In this document: piece by piece, positions 35,805 through 44,441 of the stretch
How the letters are laid out: each line of letters starts with the position of its first letter
Numbering within the stretch: position 1 is the stretch's first letter
NCBI GenBank assembly: GCA_017303805.1
Contig: JAFLBQ010000002.1
Location: forward strand, 372,001-436,000
Source: Cytophagales bacterium
Lineage (GTDB): Bacteria; Bacteroidota; Bacteroidia; Cytophagales; Cyclobacteriaceae
DNA length: 64,000 nucleotides
Direction: 5' to 3'
The notes under the pieces: model-generated
Told to the model about the DNA's origin: nothing
Seen by the model: only the letters and a program-made list of their open reading frames with translations
The model's database searches: none
Translations under genes and position numbers: made by a program

Positions 35805-37105
35805 TTCTTCCAGCCTTCAGAATAATCCAACGTTAAATTTACCAACGCTTTCACGCCCGTAAGCATAGCAGCTTCATCAATCATAAAATCGGCTGTGTGG
35901 TGTGTTGGTTGAGTTTGCAGATTCAGGTGAGCCGGATACGCGCCCAAAAAGAAAAAGAATCCTGGCACCTTACGTTGATAGAAAGAAAAATCTTCGGCCA
36001 TAGTAACGGGCTGCGTTACTACTACATTTTTCTCTCCGGCCGTACGAATTAACGTAGGTACCATTTTGCGGGTAAGCTCTTCATGATTAATAGTGGCAGG
36101 GTACATTACCAAAATATTTACTTCGGCTGATGCACCAGCGCTTTCTGCAATTTTCTCTGCGGTGAGTTTTATTTTTTCATGCACCTTCTTCTGCATGGTA
36201 TCGTCAAATGTGCGAATGGTTCCTTCCAGCATTGCTGTCTCTGGAATAATATTTCTGCGCACTCCGGCATGCACGCTGCCAATGGTAACTACGGCTCCGG
36301 CTTTTGTTAACTCGGTCTGGCGGCTCACAATAGTTTGCAGGCCTTGTATTATCTGCGCTGCCACTACTATCGGGTCAACACTATCCCACGGAGTGGCTCC
36401 ATGCGCGCCCTTGCCTTTTACTTTTATATCCACGCCATCTACGGAGGCCATTAGGCCGCCACTGCGGTAAGCAATTTGCCCGGAAGGAAGCAACGATTGA
36501 ATGTGCAATCCAAAAATGGCGTCCACTTTGGGATTTTCTAATACACCTTCTTTTACCATTAACTCGGCACCGCCCGGCCACTCGTCTGCAGGTGCGCCTT
36601 CTTCTGCCGGTTGAAAAATAAATTTTACAGTGCCTTTTAGTTCAGCTTTATGCTTCACCAGAATTTCGGCCGCTATTAATAACATCGCCATGTGTGCATC
36701 GTGGCCGCAGGCATGCATTACTCCGGTTTGTTGGCCCCCAAAATCAGCTACCGCTTTTGAAGCAAACGGCAACCCGTTGCGTTCGGTAACCGGCAAGGCA
36801 TCCATATCGGCACGTAAGGCTACTACCGGGCCAGGTTTGCCGCCCTTCAACAATGCAACCACACCGGTTTTGGCAACAGGGTATTGAACTTCCAGTCCGA
36901 GCGCTTTTAAGTAAGCAACAATTTTTTCACTGGTTTTGAATTCGCGGTTAGAGAGTTCGGGGTTTTGATGAAAGTACCTGCGGAGTTCAATGAGTTTGGA
37001 CTCTAATAATTTTGCATCGGCATCGGTTTTGGATTGAAGTTTTGAAGGCTGGGCTAAGCCCATAGTAGCAATACTTAAGACGCAGAAAATAATAAGGTTT
37101 TTCAT
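35801..37105 (-). CDS. Exported M20D amidohydrolase (copy B)
   Basis: 434 residues, signal peptide ending MGLAQ. A paralogue of the copy at 33523-34824, colinear over the whole chain: LRRYFHQNPELSNREFKTSE, VVALRADMDALPVTERNG, VMHACGHDAHMAMLL, FIFQPAEEGAPADEWPGGAE and MAEDFSFYQRKVPG. Identity looks moderate rather than near-complete, so the duplication is old or the enzymes have divergent substrates. The copy here is the first gene of the operon on the minus strand. Metal-binding and catalytic residues are intact. Transcription probably starts in the 100 bases between 37105 and the antitoxin gene. Confidence 0.92.
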   Translation of the reverse strand: MKNLIIFCVLSIATMGLAQPSKLQSKTDADAKLLESKLIELRRYFHQNPELSNREFKTSEKIVAYLKALGLEVQYPVAKTGVVALLKGGKPGPVVALRADMDALPVTERNGLPFASKAVADFGGQQTGVMHACGHDAHMAMLLIAAEILVKHKAELKGTVKFIFQPAEEGAPADEWPGGAELMVKEGVLENPKVDAIFGLHIQSLLPSGQIAYRSGGLMASVDGVDIKVKGKGAHGATPWDSVDPIVVAAQIIQGLQTIVSRQTELTKAGAVVTIGSVHAGVRRNIIPETAMLEGTIRTFDDTMQKKVHEKIKLTAEKIAESAGASAEVNILVMYPATINHEELTRKMVPTLIRTAGEKNVVVTQPVTMAEDFSFYQRKVPGFFFFLGAYPAHLNLQTQPTHHTADFMIDEAAMLTGVKALVNLTLDYSEGWKK

Positions 37106-37205
37106 TGAATGAGTTTACAACCAAAGGTATTGAAATCAAGATTGAGTTTTGCTGGCTCATTCGTAGATGAAATAAATTTTATTAATTTTAATTCCTCAAG
37201 TGATT

Positions 37206-37409
37206 ATGAAGATTGAAATTCGAAAATATCAATTGATTGAACGGGTTATGACCCTGAACGAGAATCAATTAGAGAAACTCGAAAGTTTTCTGGCACAAGA
37301 ATCAGGCACTGAATTATCAGTCTCTTTGGATCGAGCCCTTCAGCAAGTTAAAGAAGGAAAGGTTACACCTCATACTCAGGTACGCAAGAAGTATGAGAAA
37401 TGGCTATGA
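37206..37409 (+). CDS. Antitoxin-like protein of a RelE/ParE module
   Basis: 67 residues from ATG 37206 (a GTG two codons earlier at 37200 is possible). Helical and charged, with SLDRALQQVKEGKVTPHTQV and a C-terminal RKKYEKWL tail that is common in small Bacteroidota antitoxins paired with RelE/ParE toxins. It ends at 37409 and overlaps the toxin start (ATGA, 37406-37409), the usual coupling in toxin-antitoxin pairs. The antitoxin reading frame looks intact even though the toxin is broken. Confidence 0.75.
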   Translation: MKIEIRKYQLIERVMTLNENQLEKLESFLAQESGTELSVSLDRALQQVKEGKVTPHTQVRKKYEKWL

Positions 37410-37689
37410 AAATTGTTTGGTCAGATGAGGCCAACGAAGGACTGGATGAAATAATTGAATATCTTGAAAACAACTGGACTGACCGGGAGATAAAGAACTT
37501 TTTCATTCGGCTTGAAGCTTGTTTAGATAAGATAGCAGAAGCTCCTCACCGGCAAAAAGATTCTTTGCGAAAACCGGGAACTAAAGAATATCAACATTTC
37601 CTCAAACCACTATCTTCTATTCTTATGATAACAATCATGTTAACATTTTACGTGTGTGGATGAATGCGAAAGACTCCGATAATCTTTGA
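37406..37689 (+). pseudogene. Frameshifted RelE/ParE-family toxin
   Basis: The first frame gives IVWSDEANEGLDEIIEYLEN and DKIAEAPHRQKDSLRKPGTK, a normal ParE/RelE start, then turns into LKPLSSILMITIMLTFYVCG and stops at 37663. The frame that is read after losing one base continues as QTTIFYSYDNNHVNILRVW and then MNAKDSDNL to a stop at 37689, which is the normal family ending (TTxFYxYxxxxVxIL). So a one-base deletion lies between about 37585 and 37605. The full-length toxin would have about 94 residues. Either a real inactivating mutation, a sequencing error, or a programmed -1 shift; no slippery heptamer is seen. Confidence 0.75.
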
Positions 37690-37781
37690 TTTGTATTCAG
37701 TCAATCGAAGTTCCCCATCCCTTTCCTCTGGCAATCGCTGATTTTCTTTCTTAAGTTGCCCCCTGATAAATTCTATCTGAT

Positions 37782-39746
37782 ATGAAATTCCGTGTTCTAT
37801 CGCTATTGTTTGTGTGCGTGGTAACCCTTGTGCAAAGTCAACCGCGTAAGTCAATTGAATCCACTACCCGCGCCATCCGCAGAGATGTGCCTCTGACTAA
37901 CTCTATTCGCAAAGCGCTGGAAGCCGGCACGCGCGATTTCTCTGGTAAGCCGGGCCCCAATTACTGGCAACTGGAAACAGACTTTTACATCCACGCAAGT
38001 TTAGACCCAGCCACGCAAACTATAACCGGCTCCGAAAAAATAACCATTCATAATAACAGCAAAGACGATCTTAAATCTATTGTGCTGCGCTTAGATCACA
38101 ACATCTTTCGGGCCGATGTGCCGCGGGGCTTTTCTACACCGGCTGAAACAACCGAAGGCATGGTTGTAACCAGTATGAAAATAGCGGGCAAGCAAGTTGA
38201 CCTTAGCGCAACTCCGGCACAACGTAACGAAACCCCCAGGCTGGCAGTCGTAAATCTTAACCGAACGGTAGCAACCCTGGTGTTAGACGAACCTATAAAA
38301 GCCGGAACAACAGCCGAACTTGAGATTGCCTGGCACACCAAACTACCTGGCGGGCCAAACGGTCGCGGCCACCGCATGACACAACGCTTCGATAACAAAT
38401 TGTTTCAACCCACCCAATGGTTTCCGCGCCTGGCTAAATACGATGACCTGCGCGGTTGGGAAACCAGTCCATACCTCGGGCCGGCAGAATTTTACAACAA
38501 CTTCGGCAAGTTCGATGTGCACATTACCGTGCCCGGTGGCTGGATTGTGAGTGGCACCGGGGTGCTTCAAAATCCGAATGAAGTGTTAACGGAGGCAACG
38601 CGCCAGCGATTGGCAAAAGTTCTTGAATCGGATGAAGAAATAACATTGGTTGGGGAAACAGAAACGCGTACAGCCACACGCGAAAAGTTAACCTGGCATT
38701 TTGTAGCCGATAAGGTAAACGACTTTGCGTGGGCTACTGCCGAAAACTTTATCTGGAAAGCAACTCGCGCAAACATCCCCGGCAAGGGGTATGTACCTAT
38801 TTACATGGTGTACGCACCCGAACGTGCAAAGTATTTTGAAAAAGCCGGAAAGATTACGCGCCATGCATTAGAGTATTATTCAAAGCTGTGGGCACCTTAT
38901 CCGTTTCCACAACTTACCCTTCAGGATGGACCGAGTGCAGGTATGGAATATCCCATGGTAATCAACTCCAACCAGGGCGCAGCCGATCATGAAACGGCAC
39001 ACCAATGGTGGCCCATGCTGCTGGGCACCAACGAAACCCGGTATGGCTGGATGGACGAAGGCTTTAATCAATACATGAACATTCTTTCAGATGCCGATGC
39101 GGAAGGTAAACCGTATAACCTCGATGGGCTTGGTCAAAGCTATGGTCGCATAAGTGGAGAAGAAGCCGAACCCACCATGATGTGGAGCGCTAACGATGCA
39201 GGTGTGTACTATGGATTTCAAACGTATCAGAAAACTCCGTTAATGCTGAGTATGCTGGGTGGGATTGTAGGTGATGACGCGGTTATTAACGCAATGAAAG
39301 AATATACCAAAGCGTGGAGCTACAAGCATCCATCTCCCTGGGATTACATTTTCTTTATGAACAATCAGTTGGGTCAAGACCTGGAATGGTTCTGGTATTA
39401 TTGGTTGTGGACAACCGAGTCGGTTAATGGTTCGATTACCGATGTAAAAACAGCTAAAGGCAAAACCACCGTTACGATTCATCAAGCTGGAGAAATGCCC
39501 GCGCCCGTGGTCTTGAAAGTAGAGTTTGAAGCCACTGGTCCGGCCATCGGAAAAATGGATAATGCAAAAATGATTGATGCCACTACGGCCCTTGTTACCT
39601 GGCCGGTATCGGTTTGGTTTGATGGCAAGCGCGATTTTACGGCTACACTTATTTTTGGTGAGCGCAAAATCAAGAAAATAACGCTCGACCCATACGGTCG
39701 CTTTCCGGATAAGGATGTGAAGGATAATGTGTGGCCCCGCGAGTGA
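37782..39746 (+). CDS. M1-family metallopeptidase (gluzincin aminopeptidase)
   Basis: 654 residues with a signal peptide ending VQSQ. The zinc site is HETAHQWW (His403, Glu404, His407) with the third ligand Glu426 in YGWMDEGFNQ at the right distance (18 residues between His407 and Glu426). The exopeptidase motif GxMEN appears as GMEYPM about 14 residues upstream. The N-terminal beta domain starts with DFYIHASLDPATQTITGSEK and the C-terminal domain is short. These proteins cut N-terminal residues from peptides in the periplasm. Length fits the shorter Bacteroidota M1 group. The Rieske gene follows after 7 bases. Confidence 0.93.
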   Translation: MKFRVLSLLFVCVVTLVQSQPRKSIESTTRAIRRDVPLTNSIRKALEAGTRDFSGKPGPNYWQLETDFYIHASLDPATQTITGSEKITIHNNSKDDLKSIVLRLDHNIFRADVPRGFSTPAETTEGMVVTSMKIAGKQVDLSATPAQRNETPRLAVVNLNRTVATLVLDEPIKAGTTAELEIAWHTKLPGGPNGRGHRMTQRFDNKLFQPTQWFPRLAKYDDLRGWETSPYLGPAEFYNNFGKFDVHITVPGGWIVSGTGVLQNPNEVLTEATRQRLAKVLESDEEITLVGETETRTATREKLTWHFVADKVNDFAWATAENFIWKATRANIPGKGYVPIYMVYAPERAKYFEKAGKITRHALEYYSKLWAPYPFPQLTLQDGPSAGMEYPMVINSNQGAADHETAHQWWPMLLGTNETRYGWMDEGFNQYMNILSDADAEGKPYNLDGLGQSYGRISGEEAEPTMMWSANDAGVYYGFQTYQKTPLMLSMLGGIVGDDAVINAMKEYTKAWSYKHPSPWDYIFFMNNQLGQDLEWFWYYWLWTTESVNGSITDVKTAKGKTTVTIHQAGEMPAPVVLKVEFEATGPAIGKMDNAKMIDATTALVTWPVSVWFDGKRDFTATLIFGERKIKKITLDPYGRFPDKDVKDNVWPRE

Positions 39747-39753
39747 GCAGCCC

Positions 39754-40074
39754 ATGAAATGGATAAAACTCTTTAACAGTCGGCAAGCAGCTTTGGATAA
39801 GATTGCAGACCACCAGCCGCGGTTAGTGGCAGTAGGCGAGCAACAAATTTGCCTGGTGCGGCAAGGAGATTCGTTTTATGCTGTTAGCAACCGGTGCACC
39901 CACAATGGCGAGTCGCTTAGCAAAGGCAAGGTAAATTTTGCCAATGAAATTGTCTGCCCTTGGCACGGCTACCAGTTTAATTTAAAAACCGGGCGCGAGT
40001 ACCAGCAACGTTCGGCCGATCTTGAAACGTTTCCTATAAAAATTGAACCCGATGGTGTTTACATTGCCTTGTAA
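39754..40074 (+). CDS. Small Rieske [2Fe-2S] protein
   Basis: 106 residues from ATG 39754; an upstream in-frame ATG at 39727 overlaps the peptidase gene and is less likely. The cluster ligands are complete: Cys48 and His50 in SNRCTHNGES, Cys68 and His71 in EIVCPWHGYQF. This is a stand-alone ferredoxin-type Rieske protein like those serving as electron donors to oxygenases or nitrite reductases (NirD-like), cytoplasmic. No oxygenase lies nearby, so its partner is unknown. Directly follows the M1 peptidase on the same strand. Confidence 0.9.
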   Translation: MKWIKLFNSRQAALDKIADHQPRLVAVGEQQICLVRQGDSFYAVSNRCTHNGESLSKGKVNFANEIVCPWHGYQFNLKTGREYQQRSADLETFPIKIEPDGVYIAL

Positions 40075-40119
40075 ATGATTTGGGCAATAGTTTCTTACTT
40101 TCGTGCGTTTGGTTGCTAC

Positions 40120-41109
40120 ATGAAGATACGCATGCTTTTAATGCTGGCTTTAGTGCCGCTGCTGGCGGGGGCTCAACAAGCCCATACGTCAGAGAGTATT
40201 ATTAAAAAATTATCGCTGGCAGGCGCAGTGCCCGAAGGGTTGTTGGCAAAGCGATCAGTGGTAGTGTACGAGGGCCCGGTTACGGGTAAAGAACTAAACG
40301 AAATCCAAAAATCGTTTCAGCAAACAGGGATTGATGCGGTAACCTATTTTCCGGCCAACCGGGTTTTAATCGGGGCCGATCCACAACGGGCATTTGCCAA
40401 TTACCTCATCAGCCGCAGCATAGAATTTATTGTGCTTATCCATAAAACACAACAAGCCTTTACCATTACCATCGTGCCGTTCAATGGCAAACCCACCCTG
40501 GTGAATGACCAGGCCAGCGGGTGGCAGCAACGCGATGCGGTACTAAAAGAATTATTGCTAACAGTTTATCGATTTGCAGTAAGTAATCAGAAAAAGCAAA
40601 ACTTTCTGATCAACGATTTTCCGGAAACGGGTAATACGTTTAAATATTACGATGGCAGGCGCAACGAAGCCTACACCACCCTGGTTAAAACTTTTAAAGT
40701 GGCGGTGCCCGGCACCGGCAACGAAAAAGAAGATGCCCGGCTGGAACAAATTTTAAAAGAATATCTTCCGGTTAAATATGAAATTGTAGGTGCCAACTTG
40801 CCGGAAGCAGAACTGGAGATAAAAGGATTTAAAACGATTATCCGGTTTGTGCATACCACCGGCAATATTGCGCGCGAATTGCTCGAGTATGATAATTCAA
40901 AAGTGAGTGCCACCCTGGCATCGGCCGCAGTTGTAAATGGAGAGCCGCAACTAAAAACGTTCCCCGCAGAAACGTTGATCTACAAGTTTTATATCAAGCA
41001 ACTCGACTATGGAAATTTGTTTTTAGGGAATACGTGGGATGCCGATCCCGACTGGCAGCAAGCGTTGATTAACCACCTGTACCTAATGCGACAACAATTG
41101 AATTATTGA
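40120..41109 (+). CDS. Exported protein of unknown function
   Basis: 329 residues from ATG 40120 (MKIRMLLMLALVPLLAGAQQ), a clean signal peptide; the upstream ATG at 40075 would add 15 residues but breaks the signal. The mature chain has no domain I recognise. It is alpha/beta-like with regular strands (SVVVYEGPVTGKELNEIQ, EFIVLIHKTQQAFTITIV), mentions of a central GWQQRDAVLKELLLTVYRFA helix and ends DWQQALINHLYLMRQQLNY. No Cys cluster and no lipobox. Stand-alone gene between the Rieske protein and a convergent membrane protein. Confidence 0.7.
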   Translation: MKIRMLLMLALVPLLAGAQQAHTSESIIKKLSLAGAVPEGLLAKRSVVVYEGPVTGKELNEIQKSFQQTGIDAVTYFPANRVLIGADPQRAFANYLISRSIEFIVLIHKTQQAFTITIVPFNGKPTLVNDQASGWQQRDAVLKELLLTVYRFAVSNQKKQNFLINDFPETGNTFKYYDGRRNEAYTTLVKTFKVAVPGTGNEKEDARLEQILKEYLPVKYEIVGANLPEAELEIKGFKTIIRFVHTTGNIARELLEYDNSKVSATLASAAVVNGEPQLKTFPAETLIYKFYIKQLDYGNLFLGNTWDADPDWQQALINHLYLMRQQLNY

Positions 41110-41116
41110 TTTGATC

Positions 41117-41419
41117 TTACGCTCTGTTTTTATTCTTTCGCGTAATTATAAACGCAATCACCAGCAACAGAGCAAACCAAACGTACCCATTCATGTATGT
41201 GCTGCCTAGGGTATAGTGATGGTCGCTTAGATCCCAGCCAAAAAGAGCATCGAACAAGGCGGCAAAAATTCCAATAATTGCCCCGATCAATCCAATGATC
41301 AATCCTACCAGCCCGGCAAACAAGCCGGCAATCATTCCTATTAATCCGGCACCTAAACCAATCCATAAAGGGAAGGTGAAAATGACAATTAATACAATTA
41401 AAAGTGTGGGGCGCTGCAT
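41117..41419 (-). CDS. Small Gly-rich multi-pass membrane protein
   Basis: 100 residues from ATG 41419 (MQRPTLLIVLIVIFTF); the frame opens at 41509 but the extension is not typical. The chain is nearly all hydrophobic with a regular GxxxG-rich segment: LGAGLIGMIAGLFAGLVGLI and GLIGAIIGIFAALF. A second hydrophobic stretch (YVWFALLLVIAFIITRKNK) follows a polar loop. Such Gly-zipper proteins oligomerise in the membrane; no family was recognised. It is convergent with the preceding gene. Confidence 0.6.
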   Translation of the reverse strand: MQRPTLLIVLIVIFTFPLWIGLGAGLIGMIAGLFAGLVGLIIGLIGAIIGIFAALFDALFGWDLSDHHYTLGSTYMNGYVWFALLLVIAFIITRKNKNRA

Positions 41420-41577
41420 AGTGTTAGGTATTTGATGCAGTGAACGCAAAAACTGTTCTGCTTTTTTCGGAAGCTGGAAAAACGCCCTTGCGATAAAAAT
41501 TACAAGCATGGCCTTAGCTTAACCGGGCGCAGGTGTATAAAACCGTACACAGTTTTTTGCAAGAGTGAACAAAACGG

Positions 41578-43068
41578 TCAGCCTACTTGCAGCACCGCAT
41601 TGGTGCGCTTGCGCGAAGTTAGTACTGCTGCCGGGTTGGTTGAAATAGATTGGCCGAAGGAAGGTGCCATTTCCTTCAGTCGGTTTTTCCAGGCCTCGGT
41701 TTGGCATTGTTTCTTAAAGCAACGCTGAATAAGTTCCAGCATCATTCCTACTGCGGTGGAGGCTCCGGGCGAGGCGCCCAGCAATGCAGCAACAGTTCCA
41801 TCTTCAGAAACTACCAACTCAGTTCCAAACTCCAGCACCCCACCTTTGTCTTTATCTTTTTTAATTACCTGCACCCGTTGGCCTGCTTCCAGCAACTCCC
41901 AATCTACTTGTTTTGTAAAGGGCACATACTCGCGCAAAGCTGCGTGCCGGTCTTCGGGGGTAAGGCGCAGTTGCTGAATAAGGTATTTGGTAAGGGGTAC
42001 ATTTTTGATGCCTGCAAAAATCATAGGCAGCAGGTTATCAAGTTTAATAGACTTAGGTAAGTCCATAAGGGAACCATTCTTTAAAAACTTGGTAGAGAAT
42101 CCCGCAAAGGGACCAAAGAGTAACTCGCGCTTGCCATTAATAAACCGGGTATCTACGTGCGGTACCGACATGGGGGGCGAGCCCACCGAAGCTTTGCCAT
42201 AAACCTTGGCATAATGCTTTTGTATCAGCTCTTCGTTATTGCATTTTAACCAGAGGCCGCTTACCGGAAATCCACCATACCCTTTGCGCTCTTTTATCTC
42301 CGCCCGCTTTAGTAAATGCAGCGTAGCACCACCGGCCCCAATAAAGGCAAAGCGGGTATTAAAAATTTTCTTTTCCCCTGTTTGCAAGTCGCGCACAAAT
42401 ACATCCCATCCTTTCTTTCCGTCCGGATCGAGATCTAAACACTCGGTGTTAAAATGAATGGTTACACCGGGCATTTTGCTTAGCTGCGCCAGCATGCCGC
42501 GTGTAAGCGCACCAAAATTTACATCGGTGCCCATCTCCATGCGTGTAGCAGCCACGGGTTGTTTTTTGGTGCGGCCCCGCATAACAATCGGAGCCCATTC
42601 GGAAATCGCATCGTGTACTTCTGAATAAGCCATGTCGGCAAAGAGCGGGTTGGCTTTTAGTTTTTCGTAGCGCTTACGCAGAAAGTCCACATTCTCCGCG
42701 CCCCATACCAAACTCATGTGGGGCACGCGGGTTATAAATTCTGCGGGGTTGCTCAGGTATTGTTTTTCCACGAGGTATGCCCAAAACTCCCGCGATACTT
42801 CGAACGACTCGCCAATTTTAAACGCCTTGTTGCATTCTACCGAGCCATCGGGTTTTTGAGGCGTGTAGTTTAATTCGCAAAAGGCAGCATGGCCGGTGCC
42901 GGCATTATTCCAGGCATCTGAACTTTCCATGCCGGGGGTATCCAAGCGTTCAAAAATGTGAATTGAGATTTCGGGGTCAAGCTCTTTAAGCAACATGCCC
43001 AATGTGGCGCTCATGATGCCAGCGCCCATCAGCACTACATCGGTTTTGGGGGTTCGGGGTTTGGTCAT
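41578..43068 (-). CDS. mqo: Malate:quinone oxidoreductase
   Basis: 496 residues, typical for MQO. The FAD-binding N-terminus is TDVVLMGAGIMSATLGMLLK with the Glu-containing IHIFERLD, followed by the MQO-specific NNAGTGHAAFCELNYTP. Further conserved blocks are PHMSLVWGAENVDFLRKRY, MEMGTDVNFGALTRG and the C-terminal LLGASPGASTAVGMML. MQO oxidises malate to oxaloacetate on the cytoplasmic face of the membrane and passes electrons to the quinone pool, replacing or supplementing malate dehydrogenase in the citric acid cycle. Single gene; nothing unusual. Confidence 0.96.
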   Translation of the reverse strand: MTKPRTPKTDVVLMGAGIMSATLGMLLKELDPEISIHIFERLDTPGMESSDAWNNAGTGHAAFCELNYTPQKPDGSVECNKAFKIGESFEVSREFWAYLVEKQYLSNPAEFITRVPHMSLVWGAENVDFLRKRYEKLKANPLFADMAYSEVHDAISEWAPIVMRGRTKKQPVAATRMEMGTDVNFGALTRGMLAQLSKMPGVTIHFNTECLDLDPDGKKGWDVFVRDLQTGEKKIFNTRFAFIGAGGATLHLLKRAEIKERKGYGGFPVSGLWLKCNNEELIQKHYAKVYGKASVGSPPMSVPHVDTRFINGKRELLFGPFAGFSTKFLKNGSLMDLPKSIKLDNLLPMIFAGIKNVPLTKYLIQQLRLTPEDRHAALREYVPFTKQVDWELLEAGQRVQVIKKDKDKGGVLEFGTELVVSEDGTVAALLGASPGASTAVGMMLELIQRCFKKQCQTEAWKNRLKEMAPSFGQSISTNPAAVLTSRKRTNAVLQVG

Positions 43069-43214
43069 GGGTGTTTGTGCGCGTAAAAACGCCTAATTTA
43101 AAATACCCCCTGCCCCTAAGCAAATGGCTGTTTAAGCCGGTTACAACCAAAACAAACAGGGCTGTGTCTATTGTGTACGATTTTTAGTAGTTTTATTTAG
43201 GCAACCCATCCCCT

Positions 43215-44435
43215 ATGAAGAAGTTACCCTTCCTGGCTTTTGCACTGGCTGTAGTAGTTATAGCCTGCGATCCGTTTGAACACAGTAACCGGACCTTAAC
43301 ACTCGAACTTCCAGAGCAGCCCTTCAACTACTCAGTAGCTGGAGTTTCGGATGATTTACCCACCCTGGGCCGGGTACTCTTTTATGATGGCCGCCTTTCC
43401 CTTAACAACAGTATTTCGTGTGGCAGTTGTCACAAGCAGGCATTGGCTTTTGCCGATAACGCAGCCCTTAGCCGGGGCTTCGAAAATCGGGTAACACCGC
43501 GCAACTCCATGCCCATTCAAAATATTATTTCCGATGCCTTCCAAACTTTTTTCTTGCCGGGAGTTCCTTCCGACTCTACTGCTAGTGACGACCCAGACCC
43601 CGGAACTGTAATTGAAACCGACCCCGGTGCTGCCGGCTATTTACCAGGCGTAACGCCCCCTGCCGAATTCTTTACTACACCCACTTCTCTGTTTTGGGAT
43701 GGTCGCGAAAGCAATCTGAAGTTAATGGTTACCCGGCCAATCATGAATCACATCGAAATGGGCATTCATGATATGGAAGCGCTTGCACAAAAACTTTCGC
43801 AACTGCCGATGTACAAGCCCTTGTTCGAAAAAGCATTTGGAGATGCTGAAATTACCAGCGAAAGAATTTCAGCGGGGCTAAGCGCATTCCTGATGAGCAT
43901 CCGTAGTAATCAATCCAAGTTTGATCAGGCTATGGTGGCTCGCACCGATGCCATCACGTTCGAAAGCAAACCGACTAACTCGCTAACAGTTAATACTCCG
44001 CTCATCTCACTTACTGCGCAGGAAGAATTAGGCCGCCAGCTCTTCTTCAACAAATTTAATTGCAACAGTTGCCACGAATTGAACGGCTTTGCCGATATAG
44101 GCCTCGATGCCGTTGCAAAAGATGATGGGTTAATGGCTACCACGCATATTGAACAACACAGGGGGCAGTTTAAAATTCCTTCGCTGCGCAATGTGCAGGT
44201 AACCGGGCCTTATATGCACGATGGCCGCTTTAAAACCCTGGAAGAAGTACTGGAGCACTACAGCCGGGGCATAAAAAACAGTGCCAACCTGGATAGTCGC
44301 TTAAAAGATAATGCCGGCCGCCCCATGCAAATGAATATGACTCCGGCCGAGATAAAAGCGATTGTTGCGTTTCTGGGTACGCTTACCGACTATCAGATGA
44401 TTTCCGATCCAAAGTTTTCAAATCCTTTTCGCTAA
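43215..44435 (+). CDS. Di-haem cytochrome c peroxidase (MauG/CcpA family), lipoprotein
   Basis: 406 residues. Lipoprotein signal with lipid Cys18 (VVVIAC). Two CxxCH haem-binding motifs: CGSCHKQALAFAD (Cys69, Cys72, His73) and CNSCHELNGFADIG near residue 285. Typical neighbours are RVLFYDGRLSLNNSISCGSC, SLFWDGRES, FKIPSLRNVQVTGPYMHDGR and the last LEEVLEHYSRG. It reduces hydrogen peroxide in the periplasm with electrons from small cytochromes, or acts as a MauG-type oxidase. An acidic, Pro/Asp-rich insertion at about 117-150 between the haem domains is not seen in short family members. Followed closely by a gene with GTG start. Confidence 0.92.
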   Translation: MKKLPFLAFALAVVVIACDPFEHSNRTLTLELPEQPFNYSVAGVSDDLPTLGRVLFYDGRLSLNNSISCGSCHKQALAFADNAALSRGFENRVTPRNSMPIQNIISDAFQTFFLPGVPSDSTASDDPDPGTVIETDPGAAGYLPGVTPPAEFFTTPTSLFWDGRESNLKLMVTRPIMNHIEMGIHDMEALAQKLSQLPMYKPLFEKAFGDAEITSERISAGLSAFLMSIRSNQSKFDQAMVARTDAITFESKPTNSLTVNTPLISLTAQEELGRQLFFNKFNCNSCHELNGFADIGLDAVAKDDGLMATTHIEQHRGQFKIPSLRNVQVTGPYMHDGRFKTLEEVLEHYSRGIKNSANLDSRLKDNAGRPMQMNMTPAEIKAIVAFLGTLTDYQMISDPKFSNPFR

Positions 44436-44441
44436 ACAATT

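Noticed and set aside
37583-37606. Programmed -1 frameshift in the toxin.
   Set aside because: No X-XXY-YYZ slippery heptamer or downstream stem was found; a simple deletion is the better explanation.
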